NCBI GenBank assembly: GCA_963676635.1
Contig: OY781105.1
Location: 3,720,001-3,784,000 of the forward strand
Source of the DNA: GCA-002708315 sp963676635
GTDB taxonomy: Bacteria; Bacteroidota; Bacteroidia; Bacteroidales; F082
Length of the DNA: 64,000 nt
Direction of reading: 5' to 3'
Every line of letters begins with the position of its first letter. Within the stretch, counting starts at the first letter, position 1. A model generated the notes under the pieces. The model saw only the letters and a program-made list of their open reading frames with translations, was not told where the DNA came from and did not search any database. Below are positions 7,906 to 17,731 of the stretch, one piece after another. Both the position numbers and the translations under genes were made by a program.

Positions 7906-10900
7906 TTATTTTTTGCTTTTCAGCATAAGATGAAAAGTAGTACCCTTTCCTGGAGTGCTTTCAACAGACAGTTCTCCACCATTTTGTTTTGCGAAGTCAT
8001 AAGCAAGCATAAGACCCAGTCCGGTTCCCTTCTCGCCAGTAGTACCAGTAGTACTTTTGTCAACATTTAGTTTGAACAATGTGTTAATCTTCTCTTTTGG
8101 AATGCCAATACCGTTATCAGATACGGAAATATCTATCATGTCATCTGATAAAATCACTGCAGAGATATTAATATTACCACGGGGATTGGTAAACTTAATG
8201 GCATTATTAATCAGATTTCGTAGTATGAATTCTGTTTGATTCTTATCGCCATAAATAGTGAAGCTTTCATCAACAGTATCAATTATGGTGATATCTTTAG
8301 CTTTGGCAATATCCTCATAAACCTTTGTAGTAATATTAAGAACATCAGAAATCTTAAAAGTAGTAGCAGTGCGGTTTGCTTTGTTAATTTCATCATTAGC
8401 CCAAACAAGAAGATTATCCATCATTGAAAGAGTATTTCCCAGTCTGTCGTCCAGCATTATCATAATATCCGACAGTTCATCCTTTGGAATCATGTCAATA
8501 TCTGAAGTTAGTATATTTGAAATAGACTTAAGTGACGCAAGCGGACTTCTAAGGTCGTGAGCAAGAATACTAAAAAACTTATCTTTAGTGTTATTCAGCT
8601 CTTTAAGCATTACCTCACTTTTCTTTATATCTGTAATATCCATTGATGACCCGGTAATCTTAACAGTTTTGTTATTAATTACCGAGGCACTACCAACTGA
8701 CCTTATCCATTTAATATTATCCTTGCAAGATACCTCCTGAGTAAGATCGAAAGTTTCGCCACTGTTAATACATTTATTTATAGCTAGATTTATTATTTTA
8801 CGAGCTTCATCTGAATAGCATGGGAAGAATTCCCCTTTTATCAAGGTTTGATACTTTTCTTCTCTTTCGAGAAGCTCGTATAATCCTTCTGACCAGTAGT
8901 GTTCTCCTGTATTTATGTCATATTCCCATGCACCTGTTTTACTTAATCTTTCACTTTCATTTAACAAAGCTCTACCTCTTTCTACTTCTTTAAAAGCCTG
9001 AATTTTCTTAGTAGTATCGACAAAAGAAACAACATACAGATTTTCAGTTTTTGCCAGTTCAATATCAATATTTTTTACACTACCATCTTTACATGTTATT
9101 AATATTTCAAGCGGATTAAATTCTGTTTTAGCCTTATCTCTTCTAAGAAAGGTTATCCAGTCTTTAATCATTTTTCTTTTCTTTTTCTTATCAGGAAAGG
9201 CATTTGAAAGCCACATGTCGACAGTCAGAATATCGTCTTTCACAAATCCTGTTATATCTGTGAATCTTTTATTAGCTGAAATTGCTTCACCTTCTTTAGA
9301 ATAAACAACAATACCCACTGGAGAAGATTCAATAATGAATCTTGTCATTCTTTCACTATCTTTCAGAGCCTTTTCAGCCTTAAGTTTTTCAGTAACATCA
9401 AGCATTACACCAATAACACTTTTAATACTGCCATCATCATTCCGTTCGTAAACTCTTATCTGCAGGTTAACAGAAATCCATTCCTGTGCTTTATTTTTTA
9501 TTCTTGTAATAACATTAGCATTGTTTTTCTCACCAGTTTTAACTTTTTCAACATAACTCATAAAGTAAGGCCGGTCATCATCGTGTATCTGGTCCAGTAA
9601 CCATGTCAATAGCTCTTTCCCCATAGGAATATCATTTCTGTTATATCCTAGAATGTCAAACCATAAATCACTAAGAATTACTTCTCTTTTGTCTTTGGTA
9701 AACTCATGAGAGAAAATGCCCGCTTTACTAACATCCATAGCAAGCTCAAGGCGTCGTTTATTTTCAGTCAGTAAAGTATCAGCCAGTTTTTTCTCTGTTA
9801 TATCTTCAGCAATTCCTTCAATAGCGATAAGCTCATTTGTGTCATCTACAACACTATGAGAATTTACCCGAATAATATGGTTAGTATTGTCAGACTGTTT
9901 TGTAAAGCTTAATTCAAGACTATCATATTCTATTTCTTTGTTAAGATATTTGGTGATTGATTGAGTAATAACTTCCAGTGAGTTGCCAGTCCATTTTGTA
10001 AGTTCATCAATAGATTGCCCTATAGCTTCTTCAGAAGAAACACCGACAAAATCCATAAAGTTTTTGCTGGCATACTGAATCAATCCACTTTGGTTGATAC
10101 GGAAAGCAACAAATTTTTCGCCAAGACCTTCAATAAGAGACTCATATTGTTTTTTTGCTTCTGTAAGTTTTAATGCAGTTTCTTTTCTTTCTGTTATATC
10201 GTAAGCTATTCCTACACCAGACAACGGATTGTTTTTGTCATCAAAAACAACAGAAGCCTTTTCGTTAACCCATCTGGTTTTGCCGTTAACAATAATACGG
10301 TGCTCTATATTATAAGGAGTTCCATTCATAGCTTCCGCCCAGGCAGACGATACACTTTCTTTGTCATCATTATGAACAATGTCAAAAAATAAATCAAGAG
10401 TAGGCTTTGTTTTCTTATCAACACCAAATATTTTATATGTCTGATCACTCCAGGATAGTTCGTTAGCCGGTATATCAAGGTGCCAGCTACCTACACCAGC
10501 AACAGTCTGTGCCTGGGTTAGGTAAAGCTCACTCTTTCTTAAAGCTTCCTTTTGATTAATTTCTTCAGTAACATCAGAAAAACTTATAAGCAAATGTTGA
10601 CTTTTATTATAAACAAACCGTGTAAATTTATACTCCATCCACAATGATTTACCAAAGGTTGTTACAAATTTCTCAACAGATGAACTGGGTTTACCACTGG
10701 AAAGTGTTAAAATAGCATTATTGTAACCATTTCCAACTTTCCATGAATCGATTTCATGAAAATTTTGTTTTAGTAATGCCTCTTTGTTAGGAGCATCTAT
10801 TAACTTAACAGCTATCTCATTAGCCATAATACACTCGCCTTCATTTGTGTAAACAAGCTGTCCTATAGGCGTTGATTCAATCAGTGTTTCATTAAAAGCT

Positions 10901-13623
10901 TTGATATTTTCCACGATTGATAATTGCGTACTAATTTCTTCAGATTTAGCTTGTATTTCTTTATTCTGCTTTTCAATTTCAAGGGTCCTCTTGTGAACCT
11001 CAATTTCAAGAATACGTTTTTGTCTTTTAAAGCTCCTTAAACGTGATAATATTATAGCGAATATTAAACACAAGATAAGTACGGCGAATGAAATCTGAAA
11101 CCATAAGGTTTTATAAAAGGGAGGTTTAATATTGATTACTATTGATTTAACATCTTTGCTCCAATCCCCTTCAGAATTAGTAGCTTTAACAAAAAAGGTA
11201 TAACTCCCCGGATTGAGGTTTGTATAAGTAATGGCACGTTTTTTATAATCTGTTGAAATCCATTCATTGTCAAATCCATTAAGTTTATATTGATAACGAA
11301 TACTTTTTGGTGAATAAAAATGTAAAGCAGAAAATTCTATGGTAAAAACTTTGTCTGACCAGTTAAGATTAATTTCCTTTGCTTCAGAAATATTGTCCTT
11401 TATAAATTTACCATCAGGCTTTACACTTTCGCTCAGAACACTAAGGTTGGTAAAAACAACAGGAGGCTGATAAGGGTTTGCCTTTATTTGAGAAGGGAAG
11501 AAAGAGTTAAAACCATTGGTTCCCCCAAAAAACATCTCACCGGAAGGGCTTTTATATCCTGCACCCCAGAAAAATTCTTTACCCTGTAGTCCATCATTTT
11601 CATTATAAAGCAACATTTTACCTGAGGTTAATACTTCAGTAATTCCATTGTTGGTGCTACACCATATATCATCTTCATTGTCATTGAAAATACAATAAAC
11701 AACATTGTTTGAAAACCCTGAAGATTCCCTGTAATTGGTATATTTAATAGTGCTGTCATTTTTAAACACCATTTTATTTAAACCACCCCCGTGTGTACCA
11801 ACCCATAAGTTTTTGTTGTTATCCAGACAAACCGAAATTACTCTGTTATCACTTAAGCTGTTAAAGTCATCTTCGTTTTTGTAAAAGTGCTCAAATTTCG
11901 CCAGTGGATTCAAATTTGGACCTGCGCTATCAAACTTAAGGTCAAAATCAGCATCAAGAGTTATCTTATTAAGCCCGTTCCATGTGCCAAGCCAGAAGAT
12001 GGAATCATTATATTGAGCTATTGCATCCTGAATACTAAAACTTGACAAGCTGTTTTCATTATCAGCATTGTAGCTAAATAATTTAAATCTGTCATTATTA
12101 TAATCGTACATATTTAATCCATCCGCAGTGCCAATCCATAAACGGTCAGCAGAATCTTCAAAAATAAATTGAATGGAATTATTATTTAAGCTATAAGGAT
12201 TATTTGAGTCATGACTGTAAAACTTGCATTTATCGATTTCTCTGTTACGTCCTTTTCCTTTAAAAGTAGCTTTTGCAATACCGTTAGTCCAGGTGCCAAC
12301 CCAAAAGTTTCCTTTGTGGTCTTCATAAATAGAAGTTACAGTACCAAATTCATACTGGTCGAAAGAAATATGTTTATTGACGTGACTATTCTCAAAAGTA
12401 TTATTTTTTAAGTTGATCTTCGTTAACCCTCCGTTTACTGCACCAACCCACAGAATTCCATATTTATCCTGGTAAATTGATCGTATTGTTTTATTCGGAA
12501 GCCCTTCAGGTCTTTTAGAACTATATTTATAGTGTTTGAAATTAACAAGATAAGTGTCCGTTTTATTAATCCCTTTTTCAAAAGTGCCAACCCATAAAAC
12601 ACCCCCTTTATCGATATACAGTTTAGAGATATTGTTTGATGATAAGCTTCCGGGATTACTCGGGTCATTTTTATAATGAGTAAACTGATAAGTGGAGTCG
12701 TTAAATTTATTCAGTCCATTTCGTGAGCCTATCCAAAGATGTCCAAAATTGTCACGAATTGAAGTATATACATGATTGTTGCTTATAGAAGCCGGGTTGT
12801 TTTGATCGTGTTGAAATAGAGTATATTGGTTGTTATCTGGTGAAAACTCAATTAAGCCCTCTTCAGTGCCAATCCAGAAGGTGTAGCTATCTTTATCTTC
12901 GTAGATTGCGTTAATCAAATTTGTAGGCAGCGAACCCGGATCATCTTCATTATGTTGGTATGCAGTGAATTTCTCATTATTACTATCAAATCTGTAAAGG
13001 CCTTTTTTTGTGCATATCCATAGAAAACCTCTGGAATCATAATATAGATATAAATCCCCAAATTCACTGTTTTCAGCATCAAAACGTGGGATTATATAGC
13101 TTTTAGCTTTTTTCGTTATTGTGTTAAAACAGCTAATCTTATTTGTGTTAAAGCCAAGCCATAATAGACCTTCATCCCCTTTAACAATATTTGTTATTGT
13201 ATTACTTGCTATTGTGTTTAAAGTGTCATCAGGATTGTGTTTAAAAGAAGTAAACTTTTCAGAGTTATAGTTGTAGCAACACAGTCCGCCATCATTTGTG
13301 CCAAGCCACAGATTGTTATTAATATCTGACTGGCATATTGCACGTACAATATTGTCAGGCAGAGAAGTAGAGTCGTTTCTTATATTCTTAAAGACAGTAA
13401 AGTCATAGCCATCATACTTATTTAACCCATCATGGGTACCAATCCAGATAAAACCATTGTGATCCTGAATAACAGATAAAATGTTATTATCCGACAATCC
13501 ATTATTAACACCAATTCTGTCGAATTTTACTTCTGCTTGTGCAAAAACATTGAAATACAATAATGTTAACAAGAAAGTCAGCAAAAAGAATTGTATTTTA
13601 GTATTAGATAATTTCAAAATCAT
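7906..13623 (-). CDS. Giant propeller/six-PAS sensor histidine kinase without receiver domain
   Basis: 1905 residues. A signal peptide (1-29) is followed by about 14 Reg_prop blades with the repeated LWIGTxxGLNKY-type motif (about 30-750), a Y_Y_Y domain (about 770-835) and one membrane helix (about 841-862). After a coiled coil come about six PAS domains with PAC-type ends (about 915-1670). HisKA follows with phospho-acceptor in HDLRSPL near residue 1690, then HATPase_c with N-box NLINNAIKF, G1 box DNGIGIP and G2 box GTGLGL at the end. Most propeller kinases in this phylum are hybrids ending in receiver and AraC domains; this one ends at HATPase_c, so its partner regulator must be encoded elsewhere. 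No response regulator lies next to it. TATATTTG upstream is a likely -7 element. Confidence 0.93.
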   Translation of the reverse strand: MILKLSNTKIQFFLLTFLLTLLYFNVFAQAEVKFDRIGVNNGLSDNNILSVIQDHNGFIWIGTHDGLNKYDGYDFTVFKNIRNDSTSLPDNIVRAICQSDINNNLWLGTNDGGLCCYNYNSEKFTSFKHNPDDTLNTIASNTITNIVKGDEGLLWLGFNTNKISCFNTITKKAKSYIIPRFDAENSEFGDLYLYYDSRGFLWICTKKGLYRFDSNNEKFTAYQHNEDDPGSLPTNLINAIYEDKDSYTFWIGTEEGLIEFSPDNNQYTLFQHDQNNPASISNNHVYTSIRDNFGHLWIGSRNGLNKFNDSTYQFTHYKNDPSNPGSLSSNNISKLYIDKGGVLWVGTFEKGINKTDTYLVNFKHYKYSSKRPEGLPNKTIRSIYQDKYGILWVGAVNGGLTKINLKNNTFENSHVNKHISFDQYEFGTVTSIYEDHKGNFWVGTWTNGIAKATFKGKGRNREIDKCKFYSHDSNNPYSLNNNSIQFIFEDSADRLWIGTADGLNMYDYNNDRFKLFSYNADNENSLSSFSIQDAIAQYNDSIFWLGTWNGLNKITLDADFDLKFDSAGPNLNPLAKFEHFYKNEDDFNSLSDNRVISVCLDNNKNLWVGTHGGGLNKMVFKNDSTIKYTNYRESSGFSNNVVYCIFNDNEDDIWCSTNNGITEVLTSGKMLLYNENDGLQGKEFFWGAGYKSPSGEMFFGGTNGFNSFFPSQIKANPYQPPVVFTNLSVLSESVKPDGKFIKDNISEAKEINLNWSDKVFTIEFSALHFYSPKSIRYQYKLNGFDNEWISTDYKKRAITYTNLNPGSYTFFVKATNSEGDWSKDVKSIVINIKPPFYKTLWFQISFAVLILCLIFAIILSRLRSFKRQKRILEIEVHKRTLEIEKQNKEIQAKSEEISTQLSIVENIKAFNETLIESTPIGQLVYTNEGECIMANEIAVKLIDAPNKEALLKQNFHEIDSWKVGNGYNNAILTLSSGKPSSSVEKFVTTFGKSLWMEYKFTRFVYNKSQHLLISFSDVTEEINQKEALRKSELYLTQAQTVAGVGSWHLDIPANELSWSDQTYKIFGVDKKTKPTLDLFFDIVHNDDKESVSSAWAEAMNGTPYNIEHRIIVNGKTRWVNEKASVVFDDKNNPLSGVGIAYDITERKETALKLTEAKKQYESLIEGLGEKFVAFRINQSGLIQYASKNFMDFVGVSSEEAIGQSIDELTKWTGNSLEVITQSITKYLNKEIEYDSLELSFTKQSDNTNHIIRVNSHSVVDDTNELIAIEGIAEDITEKKLADTLLTENKRRLELAMDVSKAGIFSHEFTKDKREVILSDLWFDILGYNRNDIPMGKELLTWLLDQIHDDDRPYFMSYVEKVKTGEKNNANVITRIKNKAQEWISVNLQIRVYERNDDGSIKSVIGVMLDVTEKLKAEKALKDSERMTRFIIESSPVGIVVYSKEGEAISANKRFTDITGFVKDDILTVDMWLSNAFPDKKKKRKMIKDWITFLRRDKAKTEFNPLEILITCKDGSVKNIDIELAKTENLYVVSFVDTTKKIQAFKEVERGRALLNESERLSKTGAWEYDINTGEHYWSEGLYELLEREEKYQTLIKGEFFPCYSDEARKIINLAINKCINSGETFDLTQEVSCKDNIKWIRSVGSASVINNKTVKITGSSMDITDIKKSEVMLKELNNTKDKFFSILAHDLRSPLASLKSISNILTSDIDMIPKDELSDIMIMLDDRLGNTLSMMDNLLVWANDEINKANRTATTFKISDVLNITTKVYEDIAKAKDITIIDTVDESFTIYGDKNQTEFILRNLINNAIKFTNPRGNINISAVILSDDMIDISVSDNGIGIPKEKINTLFKLNVDKSTTGTTGEKGTGLGLMLAYDFAKQNGGELSVESTPGKGTTFHLMLKSKK

Positions 13624-13710
13624 AGTATTCTTTTAGTAGCACTGATATACTGATTTTAAATTGCTAATCAATAAGTGATTCAGTTGCAGGATAGTACTCT
13701 GCAACAATTA

Positions 13711-13718
13711 CAAATATA
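13711..13718 (-). promoter_or_regulatory. Candidate -7 element for the giant kinase
   Basis: The minus strand reads TATATTTG, an exact TAnnTTTG match, 88 bp upstream of the kinase ATG in a 268-bp divergent spacer. Start point not known. Confidence 0.45.
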
Positions 13719-13876
13719 ACATAAAATTCCATATAAATGACTTTCAATGTCAAAAACAAATCTAATGTCAGGTTTAATATACTGTTAAGTTTTTTTATTA
13801 CAAATGTTAGCTTGAAGGTATAAACTATTATTTTTCTCAACTTTATATATTAAGCACTTCAGCTTTAAACTTTTCC

Positions 13877-13884
13877 TATTTTTG
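13877..13884 (+). promoter_or_regulatory. Candidate -7 element for the MATE gene, very close to the ATG
   Basis: TATTTTTG matches TAnnTTTG and ends 7 bp before the ATG at 13892. If used, the mRNA would have almost no 5' leader. The -33 region is weak. Confidence 0.4.
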
Positions 13885-13891
13885 CTCCCTG

Positions 13892-15223
13892 ATGAAAACA
13901 AAAGTAACATACAATCGCATATGGGGCATTGCATATCCTATTATATTAGGTAGCATAGCACAAAACCTCATCAATTTCACCGATACTGCATTTTTAGGCA
14001 GGGTAGGGGAAATCGCTTTGGGTGCAGGCGCTATCGGTGGGTTGTTTTATCTGGCTGTGATTATGCTGGGCTTTGGGTTTGGTACGGGGTCGCAGATTAT
14101 CATCGCCCGCAGGCTTGGTGAAGGGCGTTTAAAAGATATAGGTGTTGTTTTTGTGCATACGGTTACTTTTCTTGTGCTGCTTGCAATCCTGGTATTTGCT
14201 ATCCTGAGATATGGTTCAGTATATATTCTGGAATTTGCTATTAACTCACCGGAAATATACAATGGCAGTATTGATTTTCTTCAAATACGTGCCTTCGGTA
14301 TCTTTTTCGCTTTTGTAAATATGTCATTTAGGGCTTACTATGTAGGAATAGCAAAAACAAAGGTTATAACATATACTACTATTGTACTTGCAATAGTGAA
14401 TATTATTCTCGATTACCTTCTTATCTTCGGGAATATGGGTATGCCTGAAATGGGCATTCGTGGTGCAGCCCTGGCATCTGTAATTGCTGAAGTGTCGGCA
14501 ATGCTGTACTTTGTGTTTTACACACTTCTGGTGAATAAATATAAACAATACGAGCTTTTTAACTTTCGTACGCTTAGCATTTTAACTCTTAGAAGAATAT
14601 TTAAGGTTTCATTTCCAATGATGATACAGCAGTTTGTATCACTGTCGGTTTGGTTTGTGTTTTTCATATTGGTAGAAAAGATTGGAGAGATGGCTCTGGC
14701 TGTTTCAAACATTGTGCGAAGTGTGTATGTTATTATAATGATACCAATTTGGGGGTTCTCCACAGCAACAAACACTCTTGTTAGTTACCTTATCGGGATG
14801 AAAAACCACGATCGTGTGTGGTCGCTTATTTCAAAGGTTGTGCTGATGTCATTTGTTAGCGTTTTGGTACTGGCGTCAGGATTGATGTTGTTTCCGGAAA
14901 CGGTAATGGAAATTTATACTAATCAGCCTGAACTAATAGCTATGGGAGTTCCGGCATTATATATAATATCTGGTGGTGCATTGTCGATGGCTATTGGTTT
15001 TGTGATTTTTAACGGTGTATCCGGAACGGGAAATACTGGTACATCACTGGTTATGGAATTGGTTGTTCTCGCAATTTATATATTTTATACTTATCTGGTA
15101 ATCATTGTCTTTAATGGAGGATTGCTTTGGGCTTGGACTGCTGAAATGATTTATGGTACATTGCTGGCTGTTATTTCTGTTGTGTATTTAAAATCAGGTG
15201 TCTGGAGGAAAACTAATATTTGA
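13892..15223 (+). CDS. MATE-family efflux transporter
   Basis: 443 residues with 12 predicted helices in two halves, as in the DinF/NorM family that exports organic cations in exchange for Na+ or H+. Helix 1 has the usual opening IAYPIILGSIAQNLINFTDTAFLGR; the aspartate in NFTDTAF is the family's conserved acidic residue region. The second half begins near residue 240 (FKVSFPMMIQQFVSLSVWF) and carries the matching repeat. It is transcribed away from the giant kinase gene and ends in a small terminator-like hairpin. The substrate cannot be predicted. Confidence 0.92.
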   Translation: MKTKVTYNRIWGIAYPIILGSIAQNLINFTDTAFLGRVGEIALGAGAIGGLFYLAVIMLGFGFGTGSQIIIARRLGEGRLKDIGVVFVHTVTFLVLLAILVFAILRYGSVYILEFAINSPEIYNGSIDFLQIRAFGIFFAFVNMSFRAYYVGIAKTKVITYTTIVLAIVNIILDYLLIFGNMGMPEMGIRGAALASVIAEVSAMLYFVFYTLLVNKYKQYELFNFRTLSILTLRRIFKVSFPMMIQQFVSLSVWFVFFILVEKIGEMALAVSNIVRSVYVIIMIPIWGFSTATNTLVSYLIGMKNHDRVWSLISKVVLMSFVSVLVLASGLMLFPETVMEIYTNQPELIAMGVPALYIISGGALSMAIGFVIFNGVSGTGNTGTSLVMELVVLAIYIFYTYLVIIVFNGGLLWAWTAEMIYGTLLAVISVVYLKSGVWRKTNI

Positions 15224-15246
15224 GATTATTCCTTAATCTTTTTTTA
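15223..15246 (+). terminator. Small Rho-independent terminator after the MATE gene
   Basis: A 6-bp stem AGATTA/TAATCT with a 5-base loop is followed by a run of T residues, directly after the stop codon. The stem is short and AT-rich, so efficiency is uncertain. Confidence 0.45.
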
Positions 15247-15281
15247 TACCTTTAGAGTTTTCTTAATATGATTCAACTGAT

Positions 15282-17057
15282 ATGTCGAAAAAACAACGTA
15301 AAATTCTGATAATAACTGCTTCTGTTATTGTTGCTATTGTATTGCTGGTGTTTGTATTTCAATTAATTCTAAGTAATATTCTCGATAAGAAACTGGAAAG
15401 TGCTCTTGCTGAGAATGAAAATATTGAATATTCCATCAAGGTGCGCAAGGCAAGGGTTAATTTGTTTACCATGACGGTAATATTAAAAGATGTGGATATC
15501 CTCCCCGACAGTAGCTTTTTTGAAGAAGTGAAAGCCGAAAAGAGTGTTAAGAAAGCGGTTTATAGGGTTAGTATTCCTGTTATCAGGATAAGAAATGTGC
15601 ATGTTTTTAAATTGCTGCGTCATAAGTATATTGACATAAACAAGCTGATTATAAAGCGCGCTGTTGTCGAGATGTTTACAGTTCCGCAAACGCAGAAGAA
15701 ACACGCAAGCCTACGAAAAAAAGGCGATAAGCTGTTTAATGCTGACACTATTCAGTTGAGTAATATCTCAGGATTGAACCTTAATCTTATTGAACTTAAG
15801 GGTGTTACTTTCAGGATGATTAACCTGAAAACCAATGATACTACTTTTAATGCTCCTGATGTGAGCCTTGACATTCAAAAAATAGGACTTGTTAAGAATG
15901 AAGGTGAAAATGCTGGCTATAAGCTTATCTTTAAGAATATAGATTTTAACCTTAAATCTGAGAAGCTGATGCTTCCCGGAGGTAAATACATATTTACTTT
16001 TGAGAGTATGGACTTTAGTATGATGGATTCAATACTTTGCTTTAAGGGCATAAAAATTGAACCCAGATACTCATTGAGTAAAATGGTTAGCTTCAGCAAG
16101 TACCAGTATGAAATCTATAATCTGAATCTTAAGAGTATTAAGATATATGATTTCTATCCACGGAGGTTTATTCATGACTCAAGGGTGCTGATATCCAGAA
16201 TTATGATTGATGGCATGGATTTGTCTATCTTTAAAGATAAAAGCAAACCTTTTAATGAAGCAAAGAGACCCCTGCTACCACAGCAATCTTTGGAAAAACT
16301 TAAGACAAACCTGTTTATCGACAGTGTTATTTTTTCTAACAGCAAGCTGGTATATTCAGAGAAATACCCATCGCGTAAGGAAAAGATGAATGTAATTCTT
16401 GGTAGTCTGGCTGGATCTATTACCAATATATCAACAATCAATGATAGTTTGAACAGAAACCCGTTAATGAAAATTGATCTTGCAGCTAAACTACAGAACA
16501 AAATCGACATGGGTGTTGAGATTAACCTTGATTTGGATAGTCCGGTGGATACCTTCTCTTTTTCAGGATATCTCAAAAGTGGCGACCTAAAGTCTATTAA
16601 TGATGTTACTGTGCCTGCTATCGGTGCTAAGGTTAGTAATGGTTATCTAGATGGACTTACCTTCATGGCCAACGCAAATCCTAAACTGGCTATGGGTGAA
16701 ATGACTTTCCTTTATCATGATTTGGAAGGGACAATAATCAGAAATGATGAGATGGATGAGAATAAGTTCCTGACGTGGATAGCTAACAAGGTTATTATTG
16801 AGAATAATCCTGCTAAGGATAAATCTCCCAGGACTGTACCCATGTATTTTGAAAGATGTGAGTACAAAGGTATTGGTAATTTCCTGTGGAAGACTGTTCA
16901 GAGTGGTGTTGTAGGTACTATTGTTCCCGGAAAGGCAAAGAAGCAACAGAATAGTATCTATGTGGCAAAAGGTATGGACCCCAGGGAAATCAGAAGAGCA
17001 GAAAGAAAAGAGAAGAGGAGGCAGAGGAAGCTTGAGAGACAAGCTAATAAGAAGTGA
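15282..17057 (+). CDS. Inner-membrane anchored AsmA/DUF748-like protein
   Basis: 591 residues. An N-terminal membrane helix (about 9-33, ILIITASVIVAIVLLVFVFQ) is followed by a long beta-rich envelope region. Phrases such as KVRKARVNLFTMTVILKDVDI and LNLIELKGVTFRMINLKTNDT match the strand pattern of AsmA-like/DUF748 proteins, which form extended grooves and are linked to lipid transport or outer-membrane homeostasis. The C-terminus ends in a very basic tail (about 562-591, ERKEKRRQRKLERQANKK). The gene starts 58 bp after the MATE stop. The assignment rests on architecture rather than a diagnostic motif, so function is tentative. Confidence 0.7.
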   Translation: MSKKQRKILIITASVIVAIVLLVFVFQLILSNILDKKLESALAENENIEYSIKVRKARVNLFTMTVILKDVDILPDSSFFEEVKAEKSVKKAVYRVSIPVIRIRNVHVFKLLRHKYIDINKLIIKRAVVEMFTVPQTQKKHASLRKKGDKLFNADTIQLSNISGLNLNLIELKGVTFRMINLKTNDTTFNAPDVSLDIQKIGLVKNEGENAGYKLIFKNIDFNLKSEKLMLPGGKYIFTFESMDFSMMDSILCFKGIKIEPRYSLSKMVSFSKYQYEIYNLNLKSIKIYDFYPRRFIHDSRVLISRIMIDGMDLSIFKDKSKPFNEAKRPLLPQQSLEKLKTNLFIDSVIFSNSKLVYSEKYPSRKEKMNVILGSLAGSITNISTINDSLNRNPLMKIDLAAKLQNKIDMGVEINLDLDSPVDTFSFSGYLKSGDLKSINDVTVPAIGAKVSNGYLDGLTFMANANPKLAMGEMTFLYHDLEGTIIRNDEMDENKFLTWIANKVIIENNPAKDKSPRTVPMYFERCEYKGIGNFLWKTVQSGVVGTIVPGKAKKQQNSIYVAKGMDPREIRRAERKEKRRQRKLERQANKK

Positions 17058-17530
17058 TATGGGGAAGTGAAATATCATTCTGGATTAGGTGCACGATAGG
17101 ATATTAGTCTTCCCATTGTAATTTAGCATTTTCCCCAAAGATCGGTTTAATAAACAGATTGTTTCAGACTAGTAATAGTAAAGATTGTTTATTATTGGAA
17201 TTTATAACAATTCTAAATAAAGCTGTAAAAGACGTATACACAGTGATACTCCTCCCACCTTAATATATAACATCTGCATTCTTCTACAAAAAGAAATCAA
17301 AAAAGTTTGGAGGCTAACGAAAAATACCACTACTTTTGAAGTAAATATTGAAATTAGTGGATAAACAGTTGATTAATAGGAAGGCGATAAAGACGAAGAG
17401 ACCTGCTTAAAAATTAATTTCAAATAAATATAATCCTTTTTACAAAGGAAATTGATAGAGTTAATAGTACATAAATTTATTATTGTTCATTAAAATGAGA
17501 ACAAATTTGAACTAACTAAATAAAATTATT
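17058..17530. other. AT-rich spacer without recognisable gene
   Basis: About 470 bp of AT-rich DNA between the AsmA-like gene and the frameshifted fragment at 17531. No ORF with a protein-like composition, tRNA-like fold or strong hairpin was found on either strand. Confidence 0.5.
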
Positions 17531-17691
17531 ATGAAAAGATTAAAACCCTTTAAAATTGCAGTAACCTGCCTCGTAGTTGCATTTGTTATGAACCCTATAT
17601 TCAACATGATTTTACAATTTACCTTGGTAATGAATGGTTTGTTTACGCAGCCCAGCCGTTTGATATAGAAGATATACTATTAGTAGAATAA
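17531..17691 (+). pseudogene. Short frameshifted exported-protein remnant
   Basis: An ATG at 17531 begins MKRLKPFKIAVTCLVVAFVMNP, a good start of a signal peptide, but this frame stops after 45 codons (17668). Shifting frame near 17595 gives a more protein-like tail, DFTIYLGNEWFVYAAQPF followed by DIEDILLVE and a stop at 17691. The best reading is a small exported-protein gene broken by one frameshift. It is too short to assign a family, and a genuine 45-residue peptide cannot be excluded. Confidence 0.4.
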
Positions 17692-17731
17692 TTTTAACTT
17701 ACAACCGGAAACCATTTATAATATTTGTTTG

